Below are positions 15,710-24,439 of a stretch of DNA of 53,796 bases, piece by piece. The notes beneath the pieces were generated by a model that did not search any database, was not told where the DNA came from, and was given only the letters and a program-made list of their open reading frames with translations. Position 1 is the first letter of the stretch. Each line of letters begins with the position of its first letter. A program made the translations under genes and the position numbers. This DNA is from Miltoncostaeales bacterium (GTDB lineage Bacteria > Actinomycetota > Thermoleophilia > Miltoncostaeales > Miltoncostaeaceae). Location of the stretch: assembly GCA_030833665.1 (NCBI GenBank), contig JAURGT010000010.1:1-53796 (forward strand). Direction: 5' to 3'.

Positions 15710-17296
15710 TCAGGGTGGAGTAGCGGCGCCGAGGGCCACGGCCGCGCGGCGCAGGCCGACGAGGGGATCATCGCCGAGGTCGATGCGCACGAGGCGGCGA
15801 CCGGCGGTCTCGAGGGCCTGGGCGTCGCCGATGGCCTGCGCGCGAAGCAGTTCCCCGAACGTGTGGTCCTGGCCCGCGATCGGCAGGTCGGGGGATCCCG
15901 GGCCGAGGAACTGCACGAACACGCCGGATCCCGGCCCGCCCTTGTGCAGTTGCCCGGTGGAGTGCAGGAACCGCGGCCCCCACCCCGCCGTGGTGGCGGC
16001 CCGGGTCTTCTCCCGGATTGCCGCGCGCATCGCGCTCATGAGCCGATCGCCCTCGGGCGTGGGGGTGGTGAAGGCGAGCAGCGCGAGGTAGTCGCCCCGC
16101 CCCAGCATGTCCACCGCTCGGATGATGTCCTCGGGCTCGCCCCGGTCGTCGTGCGCCACGCCTGCGCCCGCCAGCGCGCGGTTGGCCGCCTCCTTCGCGG
16201 CCTGCACGTCGGGCTGGTCGAACGGGTTCACGCCGAGCTCCGCGCCCGCGGTGGCGACGGCCATCTCGAGGCCCATGTAGAGGCCGGCCACGTCAAGCGG
16301 CTCGCGGATGTCCATCACGAAGACCGGGATGCCCGAGGCCCCGATCGCGGCGACATCGGTGTCGTGCTCGCCGGTGAGGCGCAGGTGCAGCAGCACGCGG
16401 TCGGACCCGTAGTCGGATGGGTCGCCCAGCGGTTCGTCGGCGATCGGCACGATTCCCTCGCCCTGCTTGCCCAGGCTCTCGGCCACCAACTGCTCGGCCC
16501 AGAGGCCGAAGGACCCGATGCCCGGGTCGGCGATGATCGTGAGCTTGTCGCGCCCAGCCCGCGCGAGGGCGGCGAGGGCCGCTCCCATGCGCACGGGCTG
16601 CGGGTCCACGCGCGCGGCGGCGGCGCGGTCGAGGAGCGGCAGCAGGGGCACGCCCGCGAATGCCATGGGGATGAGCCCGAACAGCGTGAGGGCCGAGAAG
16701 CGCCCGCCGACATCCGGCGGGTTCTCGGCCACCATGCGCCAGCCCTGGTCGATCGCCATGGTGGCCAGGGGCGTGCCCGGGTCGGTGATGGCGATGAGGT
16801 GCTGCCGCGCCGCATCACCCAGGCCATCGGCCAGGAACTGCTCGACATGCGCGAGGAACGCCAGCGGCTCAGCCGTGGTGCCGCTCTTCGACGAGGTGAT
16901 GGCCAGGCAGCGCGCCGGATCGATGCCGTCGGTCACGTGCGTCACCGCGACGGGATCGGTGGAGTCGAGGATGCGCAGCTCGATGCCCCGGCCGTGGCCG
17001 AACGTGCGCCGCGTGACCTCAGGGGACAGGCTCGACCCGCCCATGCCCAGCACGAGCACGTGGTCGATACCCCCGGCGGCCGCCCAGTCGACCAGGGCAT
17101 CGATGGCGGGCACCTCGGCCCGCATGTCCTCGGGCGCCCGCATCCAGCCGGTCCACGCACGGGCGGCGTCCGCGTGGTCCCCCCATGCCGTCGGATCGCC
17201 CGCCAGCACCCGATCCACAAGGCCCCGCGCCTCGGCATCCGCGACCGCCTCCTCCACGAGGCCGGCCGCCGGGCCGGGGCGCAGAATCACCCTCAT
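15710..17296 (-). CDS. pgi: Glucose-6-phosphate isomerase of the Tal-Pgi family, stand-alone
   Basis: A 528-aa phosphosugar isomerase that interconverts glucose-6-phosphate and fructose-6-phosphate. SIS-domain signatures are GMGGSS (84-89), DSTDP (111-115) and SSKSGTT (135-141). The later NPFDQPDVQAAK and STGQLHKGGP segments match the Pgi half of the bifunctional transaldolase/isomerase proteins. The N-terminus has only about 75 residues before the first SIS motif, so the transaldolase half is absent. It starts at ATG 17296, sharing one base with the transketolase stop (TGATG), so the two are translationally coupled. Confidence 0.9.
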   Translation of the reverse strand: MRVILRPGPAAGLVEEAVADAEARGLVDRVLAGDPTAWGDHADAARAWTGWMRAPEDMRAEVPAIDALVDWAAAGGIDHVLVLGMGGSSLSPEVTRRTFGHGRGIELRILDSTDPVAVTHVTDGIDPARCLAITSSKSGTTAEPLAFLAHVEQFLADGLGDAARQHLIAITDPGTPLATMAIDQGWRMVAENPPDVGGRFSALTLFGLIPMAFAGVPLLPLLDRAAAARVDPQPVRMGAALAALARAGRDKLTIIADPGIGSFGLWAEQLVAESLGKQGEGIVPIADEPLGDPSDYGSDRVLLHLRLTGEHDTDVAAIGASGIPVFVMDIREPLDVAGLYMGLEMAVATAGAELGVNPFDQPDVQAAKEAANRALAGAGVAHDDRGEPEDIIRAVDMLGRGDYLALLAFTTPTPEGDRLMSAMRAAIREKTRAATTAGWGPRFLHSTGQLHKGGPGSGVFVQFLGPGSPDLPIAGQDHTFGELLRAQAIGDAQALETAGRRLVRIDLGDDPLVGLRRAAVALGAATPP

Positions 17297-19287
17297 CAGC
17301 CGGGCGCCGCCGCCAGCGAGGCGCGGGCCGCCGCCGCCACGACCTCGGGGGTCATGCCCAGCTGTTCCATCACGGTGCCGCCGGGAGCCGACTCGCCGAA
17401 GCGGTCGATACCCACCGTGCGACCCCACGTACCCGTCCAGCGTGCCCATCCGAACGTGGATGCGGCCTCCACCGACACCCGCGCGGCGGTAAACGGTGGC
17501 AGCACCTCATCGCGGTAGGCATCGGGCTGCGCGAGGAAGAGCTCCCATGAGGGCATGCTCACCACGCGGGCCGATACGCCCTCACCGGCCAGCAGGTCGC
17601 GCGCCGCCAGCGCCAGCGACACCTCCGAGCCGGTGGCGATGAGGATGCAGTCATCCCCTGGGGCCAGCACGTAGGCGCCGCGATCCACCGGCGGCTCGTC
17701 CACCGGGAGCACCGGCACGCCCTGGCGGGTGAGCACGAGCGCGGTGGGCCCGTCGTCGCGGGCCACGGCGATGCGCCACGCCTGCGCCGTCTCACGGGCA
17801 TCCGCGGGGCGGATCGTCACGAGGCCCGGGATCGACCGCAACGCCGCGAGCTGCTCAATGGGCTGGTGCGTCGGGCCGTCCTCGCCCACCGCCACGGAGT
17901 CGTGCGTGAACACCAGGATCGACGGCAGCGCCTGCAGCGCGGCCATGCGGATGGCGTTCTTCATGTAGTCGGAGAACGTCATGAAGGTCGAGCCGTACGC
18001 CCGGAAGCCCCCGTGCGCGGTCATGCCGTTGATGGCGGCGGCCATTCCGAACTCGCGGACCCCGAAGTGGATGTTTCGGCCGCCGAACGAACCCGGGCCG
18101 ACATCCCCTGCTCCCTTGATGACCGTGCCGGTGGAGCTCGCGAGGTCGGCGGCGCCGCCCACCAGCTCAGGCACCGTGGCGGCGATCGCCTTGAGCGCGG
18201 CGGTGGACGCCACGCGGGTGGCTGGCGACTCGCCCTCCTCGAACGTGGGGAGCGAGGCGTCCCACCCGGCGGGAAGGGCGCCGGCGAGGCGCCTGCGCAG
18301 CTCGGCGGCCTCCGCGGGGAAGTCGGCCCCGTAGGCGTCCATCGCGGCGTCCCAGGCGGACACCAGCTCGGCGCCGCGCTCGCGCAGCACCGGGGCCCAC
18401 GCCGCCACGTCGTCGGGCACGAGGAACTCGGCGTCCTCGGGCCAGCCGTAGGCCTGCTTCGCGAGGCGCGCCTCGTCGGGGCCCAGCGGCGCGCCGTGCG
18501 CCTTGCTGGTGTCCTGCACGTTCGGCGCGCCGTACCCGATGTGCGAGCGGTAGCGCACGAGGGTCGGACGGCCGTCGCCCTCGCGGGCCTCGTCGAGCAC
18601 CCGGTCGACCTCGGCGAGGTCGTTCGCGTCGGTGATCGCGAGCACCCTCCAGCCATAGGCGTCGAAGCGCTTCGTGACGTCGTCGCCGGTGGACATGCCG
18701 GTGGGGCCATCGAGGCTGATGCTGTTGTCGTCGAAGATCACAACGAGCTTGCCGAGTCCGAGGAAGCCCGCGAGCGAGCACGACTCGTGTGAGATGCCCT
18801 CCATCAGGTCGCCGTCGGATGCGATCACCCACGTGTGGTGGTCCACCACGGCGTGCCCGGGCCGGTTGAACTCGGCGGCGAGCATGGCCTCGGCCAGTGC
18901 GAGCCCCACGGCATTGCCGAGGCCCTGGCCCAGGGGCCCGGTGGTCACCTCGACCCCGGGGACGTGCCCGCGCTCGGGGTGCCCCGGCGTGCGGCTGCCC
19001 CACTGGCGGAACGCGCGGATGTCGTCGAGCGACAGGTCGTAGCCGCTCAGGTGCAGCAGTGCGTACTGAAGCGCGGACGCGTGCCCGGCCGAGAGCACGA
19101 AGCGGTCGCGGTCGGGCCATGACGGATCGGCCGGCGCGTGGCGCAGCACGCGCGAATACAGCGTCCACCCGACGGGGGCGAGGCCCATGGGGGCCCCGGG
19201 GTGCCCGGAGTTCGCCCTCTGCACGGCGTCGATGGCGAGCGTGCGGACGGTTGCGATGCAGGTGTCGGGTGAGGCCGGCTGGGTCAC
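17296..19287 (-). CDS. tkt: Transketolase
   Basis: A 663-aa thiamine-diphosphate enzyme of the pentose phosphate and Calvin pathways, moving two-carbon ketol units between sugar phosphates. Motifs: NSGHPGAPMGLAP near the N-terminus, TTGPLGQG, the ThDP/metal motif GDGDLMEG written here as SDGDLMEG followed by FDDN, and in the middle domain SVAVGEDGPTHQP. Length matches the family. It starts at GTG 19287 with GGAG about 8 nt upstream. It is first in a two-gene operon with pgi and divergent from the lipoprotein pair, 117 bp away. Confidence 0.97.
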   Translation of the reverse strand: MTQPASPDTCIATVRTLAIDAVQRANSGHPGAPMGLAPVGWTLYSRVLRHAPADPSWPDRDRFVLSAGHASALQYALLHLSGYDLSLDDIRAFRQWGSRTPGHPERGHVPGVEVTTGPLGQGLGNAVGLALAEAMLAAEFNRPGHAVVDHHTWVIASDGDLMEGISHESCSLAGFLGLGKLVVIFDDNSISLDGPTGMSTGDDVTKRFDAYGWRVLAITDANDLAEVDRVLDEAREGDGRPTLVRYRSHIGYGAPNVQDTSKAHGAPLGPDEARLAKQAYGWPEDAEFLVPDDVAAWAPVLRERGAELVSAWDAAMDAYGADFPAEAAELRRRLAGALPAGWDASLPTFEEGESPATRVASTAALKAIAATVPELVGGAADLASSTGTVIKGAGDVGPGSFGGRNIHFGVREFGMAAAINGMTAHGGFRAYGSTFMTFSDYMKNAIRMAALQALPSILVFTHDSVAVGEDGPTHQPIEQLAALRSIPGLVTIRPADARETAQAWRIAVARDDGPTALVLTRQGVPVLPVDEPPVDRGAYVLAPGDDCILIATGSEVSLALAARDLLAGEGVSARVVSMPSWELFLAQPDAYRDEVLPPFTAARVSVEAASTFGWARWTGTWGRTVGIDRFGESAPGGTVMEQLGMTPEVVAAAARASLAAAPG

Positions 19288-19404
19288 GTGGTTCTCCGTG
19301 TGGGTGGCGCGGGCAGTCTACGTACGGCCGCGCTGCCGTTGACGAGGAGTCGCGGCCGCCCGCGGTGCGGGACTGCCGCCCCGGCTCCCCCTAGTCTTCG
19401 GGAC

Positions 19405-19854
19405 GTGATCCGACGCACCGCACCGGCAGGAGTACTCGCGCTGGCCGCGCTGGCGCTGGCTGGGTGCGGCACCGGGTCCGACGTCACCACCGCGCGCACC
19501 ACGACGCCCGCGGAGTTCGTGGACGCCGTGCGCGAGCTCGTGCAGCCGGCAGAGCGCATGGGCGTGGTGGCAACCGCGGCGCTCGACGAGGACGGGCCGC
19601 AGCCGCAGGCGGTGGAGGTGGACGGCCTCGTGGACTCGATGTCGCGTGAGATCAAGGAGTTCCGGGCGCTGCGCATGGGGGATGAGGACCTGCGCATGGA
19701 ACAGGCGCGGTTGCTCCGCGTCATGGAACCGGTCGCGAGGCGCGTCCGCGCGGTGCGGGCGATCCTGCGGGGGGACTCCCGCGCAGGCCTGCGTCATGCC
19801 ACGTCGCAGCTGCTCGTGGCGCTGGGGGAGGTGCCATCCGCCGCCAGGTCGTGA
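19405..19854 (+). CDS. Small helical lipoprotein (first of a pair)
   Basis: A 149-aa probable lipoprotein. The N-terminus has an RR, a hydrophobic stretch and the lipobox LAGC, with Cys at residue 21, which would be lipidated by Lgt and anchored outside the membrane. The mature part is almost entirely helical by composition (FVDAVRELVQPAERMGVV; EQARLLRVMEPVARRVRAVRAI) with no known domain. GTG 19405 places the signal sequence at the start. It overlaps the next gene in GTGA. The two mature parts share spacing and helix pattern, so they may be an old duplication. Confidence 0.75.
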   Translation: MIRRTAPAGVLALAALALAGCGTGSDVTTARTTTPAEFVDAVRELVQPAERMGVVATAALDEDGPQPQAVEVDGLVDSMSREIKEFRALRMGDEDLRMEQARLLRVMEPVARRVRAVRAILRGDSRAGLRHATSQLLVALGEVPSAARS

Positions 19855-20324
19855 TGCTCGCCGCCGTGGCGGCCCTCGGCGCGGGCACCCTCGCGGGGTG
19901 CGGCGGCGCCCCCGAGCCCGTGGCCACGGGCGAGGTCGCGCCGGGAACCACCGTGAGCCCGCCTCGGTATCTGGCCATGGTGCGCGCGGCGGTGGCGGCG
20001 GCCCGCGCCGCATCGATCCGCCTCGACGCCCTGCCTGCGAGCCCCACGCGCGTCCAGGCCGAGCGCGCCGCGCCGGGGTTGGCCGCCGCGGCCACCCGCG
20101 CCGCGCTGGCGGCCCGTCAGCTGTCCGCCGCGCGGCTCGAGGACCAGCGCCTCGAGGAGCAGCGGCGCGAGATCGGCCCGCTCTACGTGGCGCTCGCCGC
20201 GGCGCTTCGCAAGGCCGCGCTGGCCGCGGCCGATGGTGACGTGGTCGCCATGGGGCAGTCGGTGAACCAGGCGGCTGTCCAGGCCGGGCGCATACACGAG
20301 GCATCCGCGCCCGGCAGCAGCTGA
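19851..20324 (+). CDS. Small helical lipoprotein (second of a pair)
   Basis: A 157-aa probable lipoprotein with signal MMLAAVAALGAGTLAGC; the lipobox Cys is residue 17. The mature region is Ala-rich and helical, containing RLEDQRLEEQRREI and ALAAALRKAALAAADG. It starts at GTG 19851, overlapping the previous stop by 4 bp, so the two are certainly co-translated. I do not recognise a family. It ends 56 bp from the convergent polysaccharide deacetylase; a weak 5-bp stem (CCCGC/GCGGG) near 20332 could terminate the transcript. Confidence 0.72.
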   Translation: MMLAAVAALGAGTLAGCGGAPEPVATGEVAPGTTVSPPRYLAMVRAAVAAARAASIRLDALPASPTRVQAERAAPGLAAAATRAALAARQLSAARLEDQRLEEQRREIGPLYVALAAALRKAALAAADGDVVAMGQSVNQAAVQAGRIHEASAPGSS

Positions 20325-20379
20325 CGGCCCGCAGCCCGCACCGCGGGTGCCTGCTGCCCTGCTCGTTCCCCGCGGCCCG

Positions 20380-21321
20380 CTAGCGCTGCGTGCTGCGCGA
20401 CTCCGACGACATGTCGTCCGCGCCCGGCGGGTCGGAGATCACCAGGTCGCCGACCGTCGCGAACTCGTAGCCCTTGGCGCGCAGCTCCTTCACGATGCGC
20501 GGTATGGCGGCGACGGTGGAGGCCCGGTCCCCGCCGCCATCGTGAAGCAGGATGATGGACCCCGGCTGTGCCTGCGACACGGCCGACTGCACGATCTGGT
20601 CGGCCGACGGCCGCATCCAGTCGACGGTGTCGACGTCCCACAGCACCGACAGCAGCTTGGCGTCCTCGGCGCGCTTGAGCACCGCGGGGTCCACGGCGCC
20701 GTACGGCGCCCGGAAGAGGCGGCTGGCCACGCCGCCCACGCTCAGGATCTCGCCGGCGGCCGTCTCGATCTCCGACTTCTGCTCCGCGGGCTTGAGCGCG
20801 GTCATGTCCTTGTGGTTCCACGTGTGCACGCCAACCTCATGGCCCGCGGACACCACCTGCCGGAAGGTATCGGGGTTTGCCTGGATGTTCGCGCCGATCA
20901 CGAAGAACGTCGCCGGTACCCCAAGCTTCTTGAGCTCGGCGAGCACGGCCGGCGTGTCGGGTCCGGGGCCGTCATCGAACGTGAGCGCCACGTACTTGCG
21001 CCCGCCGCCCGCGCGGTTGATGCTCACGCCGGTCTGGCCGATGTTCACCAGTTCCTGGTCGCGAGGACCCAGCTGCTGGGCAGCCGCGGCGATGTCGGCC
21101 TCGCTCACCTCCGGGATGATCGGCTCGGTCGTCGACTGCGCTGCGGTGGGCGCGTCGCCCCCGCGCGTCGCGAGCGCGATGACCCCGACCACAAGGGCGA
21201 TCGTGATGATCGCGATGACGAAGGCCGGAACGCGGCGTGACTGCCTGCGGCGCTTGCGTGGTGGCGGGCGGCGATCTCGTGGATCGCGGCGGCGCCCCGA
21301 TGGTGTGCGGTCGGCGGGCAC
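20380..21321 (-). CDS. Polysaccharide deacetylase, NodB domain, membrane-anchored
   Basis: A 313-aa carbohydrate esterase family 4 protein. A basic Arg/Pro-rich cytoplasmic N-terminus (about 1-30) and one TM segment (FVIAIITIALVVGVIAL) anchor it. The NodB domain has motif 1 TFDDGPG, motif 2 HTWNH, motif 3 RAPYG and the late LLHDGG motif. The enzyme removes N- or O-acetyl groups from peptidoglycan or an extracellular glycan outside the membrane. All metal ligands (D and two His) are present, so it should be active. It starts at GTG 21321 and lies 74 bp downstream of the Crp-like gene, behind that gene's terminator. Confidence 0.92.
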   Translation of the reverse strand: MPADRTPSGRRRDPRDRRPPPRKRRRQSRRVPAFVIAIITIALVVGVIALATRGGDAPTAAQSTTEPIIPEVSEADIAAAAQQLGPRDQELVNIGQTGVSINRAGGGRKYVALTFDDGPGPDTPAVLAELKKLGVPATFFVIGANIQANPDTFRQVVSAGHEVGVHTWNHKDMTALKPAEQKSEIETAAGEILSVGGVASRLFRAPYGAVDPAVLKRAEDAKLLSVLWDVDTVDWMRPSADQIVQSAVSQAQPGSIILLHDGGGDRASTVAAIPRIVKELRAKGYEFATVGDLVISDPPGADDMSSESRSTQR

Positions 21322-21338
21322 GCCCTAATAATGCACGT

Positions 21339-21371
21339 GGGGACCGGCGCGCACGAAGCGCACCGGTCCCC
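21339..21371 (-). terminator. Strong hairpin terminator after the Crp-like gene
   Basis: A 9-bp GC stem, GGGGACCGG (21339-21347) with CCGGTCCCC (21363-21371), continues inward as GCGC/GCGC around loop ACGAA after one mismatch. It lies 24 nt past the minus-strand stop at 21396 and ahead of the deacetylase start, so it should separate the two transcripts. Confidence 0.7.
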
Positions 21372-21395
21372 TGGGGACCGCGATGGCCGGGGGCC

Positions 21396-22130
21396 CTAGC
21401 TCGCCAGCGCGGCTGGCGGGGCGTCCGCTGCGTTCATGGCGTCCCACGGGATGGTGATGGAGCGTCCCTCCATCTCCACCTCGCCGACCGCCCGCAGCTT
21501 CCCGAAGGCCGTGGTGACGGCCTCCCGGGACGCTCCGATGAGTGATGCCCACTGGGCATGGGTGAGGTCGAGTCCGATGCGCACGCCCTCCGGCGCCGCC
21601 GTGCCGATCTGCTCGGCGATCTGGTGCAGGCGGCGGCGAAGCCGGTCCTCCACGCGCATCTCCGAGACGATCCCGACGGTCTGGCGGAGGTTCGCGAGGC
21701 GGCCCGTCAGGGCCACCGCAAGGTTCACGCCGAATCGCGGATAGCGGGTGATCAGCGCCTCGATGGCGTGGACGGGCAGCGGGGTGACCGCGCTCGCCTC
21801 GAGGGCGGCGGCGGGAGCTGCCTGCTCGAGCCCGAGCGACGAATAGACGGCGCCGGGCTCGACGATGGTCGTGGTGACCTCCTGCCCCTGCAGGGTGAGG
21901 TCGCTCAGGGCGATGCGCCCTTGGCGAACGATGTACACGTGATCGCCGCGCGTGAGGGCGGCGGGCGCATCGGCCTCTCGCTGCCACCGGACGAGCGGAA
22001 GACGCGCGTCAAGCAGGTCGAGGTCGCGGCGCGGAATGCCGTCGAAGAGATCCAGGCGCGAGAGCGCGGGGCGCCCCTGCTCGGTGGATCCGTTGGACTG
22101 GCGTGCGGGAAGTGGTGTGAGAGTGGCCAT
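21396..22130 (-). CDS. Crp/Fnr-family transcriptional regulator
   Basis: A 244-aa regulator. The N-terminal half (about 30-145) has a cyclic-nucleotide-binding-like jelly roll (GDHVYIVRQGRIALS, followed by EPGAVYSSLGLE). A dimer helix (ALTGRLANLRQTVGIVSEMRVEDRLRRRLHQIAE) leads to a C-terminal helix-turn-helix (LTHAQWASLIGASREAVTTAFGKLRAVGEVEMEGRSI). The usual phosphate-binding RxxS cassette of cAMP binders is not visible, and no Cys cluster for a haem or Fe-S cofactor is seen, so the effector is unclear. ATG 22130 has a GAGGGTGG site upstream. Inverted repeats upstream may allow self-control. Confidence 0.87.
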   Translation of the reverse strand: MATLTPLPARQSNGSTEQGRPALSRLDLFDGIPRRDLDLLDARLPLVRWQREADAPAALTRGDHVYIVRQGRIALSDLTLQGQEVTTTIVEPGAVYSSLGLEQAAPAAALEASAVTPLPVHAIEALITRYPRFGVNLAVALTGRLANLRQTVGIVSEMRVEDRLRRRLHQIAEQIGTAAPEGVRIGLDLTHAQWASLIGASREAVTTAFGKLRAVGEVEMEGRSITIPWDAMNAADAPPAALAS

Positions 22131-22158
22131 GGGTCCACCCTCGCAGGGGGTTGTAAGA

Positions 22159-22171
22159 GACCTTTGAGGTC
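22159..22171. promoter_or_regulatory. Inverted repeat upstream of the Crp-like gene
   Basis: A perfect 5-bp dyad with a 3-bp centre, GACCT-TTG-AGGTC, lies 29 nt before the Crp-like start codon. A second shorter dyad GGTG-ACGG-CACC sits at 22185-22196. The position suits an operator, but neither matches the classical TGTGA-N6-TCACA site. Confidence 0.35.
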
Positions 22172-22365
22172 CGCGGTAACGCTCGGTGACGGCACCATTG
22201 AGGTATGGGGGTGAAGCGGTTGCCAAGTGACGCGCGCACCCCGCCGATCACCGCTTCCCATGAGGCAATAGGCAATTGTTAGGGACTTATGGACGTCCCG
22301 ACGCCGCCTTCAATGGTTGCACGCCCCCGGGCCCGGTGGGGCGGCCCGTGTCGCGGCGGCACATG

Positions 22366-23112
22366 TCAGTCCGGCGGAGGGAGGCCTCCGTCGGTTCGGA
22401 TGACCCTGTCGGCGTACAGCAGCGCGATGGCGATGAGCGTGAATGGCTGCACGGCGAGCTGCACCAGGCCGTTCCAGACGCCCGCGCCCCACGTGAGCGC
22501 CGTTCCGTCGAGGGGGCTGAGGATCGCCGTCCCCACCAGCCCCAGCGCCAGTTGGGCGACCGCCGTGACCACCTGGATGAGCAGGTAGGCCAGGAACACC
22601 GTCCACCAGGCGCCACGCACGAGGTCCTGGCTGCGGCGAAGGGCGTCGGTGATGCCGCGGCCGTCGATCACCACGGCCTGCCCGGCGAACAGCCAGAGGA
22701 TCGCGAGAAAGATGCCGGGGATCACCAGCGCGAACAACCCCACGATGACGCCGAGGGTCACGAGCACGAGGGCGCCGAACAGGAGCCAGAAGCGCAGGCC
22801 CACCCTCTCGAGGGTCTCCCCGATCCCGGTCCTTCGGCCCTCGAGGCGCCGCACGGTGGCGAGTGCCACTGCGGCGCCGCTCACGGGCAGCAGGAGCACC
22901 GCCGGGATGAGCACGATGCCGAGCACGACGAGCGCCCGGGTGAGATCGGTGGACTCGGTGACTGCGGCTCCCGCCACGGCCGAGAGGATGCCCACGGGCA
23001 CCACCGTGACGGCGGTGAGGGCGATGAACAGCCATGGCTCGCGGCGGTACATCGCCCACGCCCGCGTGAGGAGCTCGCCGAAGGTGAAGGGTCCGGGTTG
23101 AACGGTGCCCAC
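22366..23112 (-). CDS. Polytopic membrane protein, GPDPase-membrane-domain-like
   Basis: A 248-aa protein with about six membrane segments (for example WLFIALTAVTVVPVGILSAVAG; FWLLFGALVLVTLGVIVGLFAL). The opening FTFGELLTRAWAMYRREPWLFI and the IPGIFLAILWLFAGQAVVIDGRGITDALRRSQDLVRGAWW segment match the family often called the glycerophosphodiester phosphodiesterase membrane domain. That family mostly occurs without the catalytic domain and has no proven activity. It starts at GTG 23112, one base after the upstream gene's stop. It is the last gene of a tight minus-strand run beginning at 24397. Confidence 0.8.
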   Translation of the reverse strand: MGTVQPGPFTFGELLTRAWAMYRREPWLFIALTAVTVVPVGILSAVAGAAVTESTDLTRALVVLGIVLIPAVLLLPVSGAAVALATVRRLEGRRTGIGETLERVGLRFWLLFGALVLVTLGVIVGLFALVIPGIFLAILWLFAGQAVVIDGRGITDALRRSQDLVRGAWWTVFLAYLLIQVVTAVAQLALGLVGTAILSPLDGTALTWGAGVWNGLVQLAVQPFTLIAIALLYADRVIRTDGGLPPPD

Positions 23113-23113
23113 G

Positions 23114-23545
23114 TCAGTCCACCGGCTCGTAGGGAACGGCGTCGCGCACGAGGTCGCCGGCGTCCATGCCCGTGCTCTGCATGAAGAAGGGCGTGAGCAG
23201 GTTCAGGGTGTGGCGGCAGGCGGGGCAGATGGGAAGCGGCGGGGGAGGGGGCACCCCGGGCGTCTCCCCGGTGAGCGAGTAGGGCGAGCCCGAGTAGCGC
23301 GCACATGCGCCGCACTCGTCGCCGCGCGTGTCGAGGCGCACGAGGTCCCACCCGGCCGCGGTGATCTGCGCCACCCAGCCCTCGTGCTGCGTGGCATATG
23401 CCTGGGCGTCCTCGGCGAGTGCGCGTCGCTCATCGGGGTCCCAGCCGTCGCGGATGGCCGCGGCGAACACCGGCGGCGGATCCGGGATGTGCCGGAAGCG
23501 CTCGGTCCAGGCGTCGATCTCGGCGTCCCAGTCGCGCACGGTCAC
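23114..23545 (-). CDS. Cys-motif protein of unknown function
   Basis: A 143-aa protein. The N-terminal 70 residues are acidic and helical (WDAEIDAWTERFRHIPD). The centre (about 77-115) has a four-Cys pattern: CGAC, then YSLTG, a run of prolines, and CPAC followed by RHTLN. That order (CxxC, Y-x-L, PP, CxxC-x-H-T-L) resembles the C-terminal cysteine segment of phage Mu F-like head morphogenesis proteins, but no other phage gene is nearby and the protein is too short. A zinc site is likely. It sits 3 nt after the MqnD-like gene and 1 nt before the membrane gene, so all three are co-transcribed. Confidence 0.7.
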   Translation of the reverse strand: MTVRDWDAEIDAWTERFRHIPDPPPVFAAAIRDGWDPDERRALAEDAQAYATQHEGWVAQITAAGWDLVRLDTRGDECGACARYSGSPYSLTGETPGVPPPPPLPICPACRHTLNLLTPFFMQSTGMDAGDLVRDAVPYEPVD

Positions 23546-23548
23546 CGG

Positions 23549-24397
23549 TCAGTCCTCCACGAAGTCGACGGGCACCTCGTGCGTGATGATTCCGGCCTCC
23601 ACGCCCCGGCGCAGCAGCTCGCGCACCGCCTCGCGGCCGTCCTCGCCGTAGTCGAGCGTGCGCTCATTGACGTACATGCCCACGAATCGGTCATTGAGGT
23701 CATCGTCAAGGCCGCGCCCGTACTCGGCCGCGTAGGCCAGTGCATCGGCGCGGTGCTCGAGGCTGAAGCGGATGCTCTCCCGCAGGATGTGCGAGAGGTC
23801 CACCATCGCCTGCTCCCCGAGGTCGCGGCGCACCACGTTGGCGCCGAGGGGAAGCGGCAGGCCACCGGTGAGCTCGTGCCACCAGGTGCCGAGGTCGAGC
23901 ACGTTGACGAGGCCCTGCGACTCGTAGGTGAGCTGGCCCTCGTGGATGACCAGGCCGGCGTCGGCCTCGCCGCGCTCCACGACGTCGAGGATCTGGTCGA
24001 ACGGCACGATGAGCGGGTCGTCGATGCGTCCGGCAGCCAGCTGCAGCTCGAGGAACGCACTGGTGAGCGTGCCGGGAACAGCCACCTTCATGCGGGGGAG
24101 ATCAGCGGGGTCCACCTGCTCGCGCGCCACCACCATGGGGCCGTACTGCTCGCCCATCGATGCCCCATGGGGCAGCAGGCGGTACTTGTCGGCCACCGTG
24201 GCGTACGCGTGCACCGAGATGGCGCTCACCTCGAGTCGGCCCTCCATCGCCCACCGGTTGAGGGTCTCGATGTCCCGAAGGAGGTGCTCGAACTCGAAGT
24301 CACCGGTGGGGATCAGGTCCTTCGCGAGCGCGTAGAACATGAACGCGTCGTCGGGGTCGGGGCTGTGACCCAGGCGGATCAGCGTCATGCGGTTCAT
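23549..24397 (-). CDS. MqnA/MqnD-family menaquinone biosynthesis protein (futalosine pathway)
   Basis: A 282-aa protein with the periplasmic-binding-like fold of MqnA and MqnD. It opens LIRLGHSPDPDDAFMFYAL, the characteristic N-terminal signature, and continues with EVSAISVHAYA, GPMVVARE, VAVPGTLTSAFLEL and DAGLVIHEGQ. In the futalosine route MqnA makes a dehydratase product from chorismate and adenosine, while MqnD forms 1,4-dihydroxy-6-naphthoate. The SPDPDD form and EGQLTYE segment point toward the MqnD branch, but I cannot separate the two without an alignment. No other futalosine-pathway gene lies in the window. It begins a minus-strand run with two small partners. Confidence 0.78.
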   Translation of the reverse strand: MNRMTLIRLGHSPDPDDAFMFYALAKDLIPTGDFEFEHLLRDIETLNRWAMEGRLEVSAISVHAYATVADKYRLLPHGASMGEQYGPMVVAREQVDPADLPRMKVAVPGTLTSAFLELQLAAGRIDDPLIVPFDQILDVVERGEADAGLVIHEGQLTYESQGLVNVLDLGTWWHELTGGLPLPLGANVVRRDLGEQAMVDLSHILRESIRFSLEHRADALAYAAEYGRGLDDDLNDRFVGMYVNERTLDYGEDGREAVRELLRRGVEAGIITHEVPVDFVED

Positions 24398-24439
24398 CCT
24401 CCGGTCGGCATGCGGGCCGGGGAACCCTATCGCCGCGGG

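Noticed and set aside
23114-23545. Prophage remnant suggested by the Cys pattern
   Set aside because: No other phage gene, integrase or att-like repeat is near, and the gene sits in a tight operon with housekeeping-type genes.
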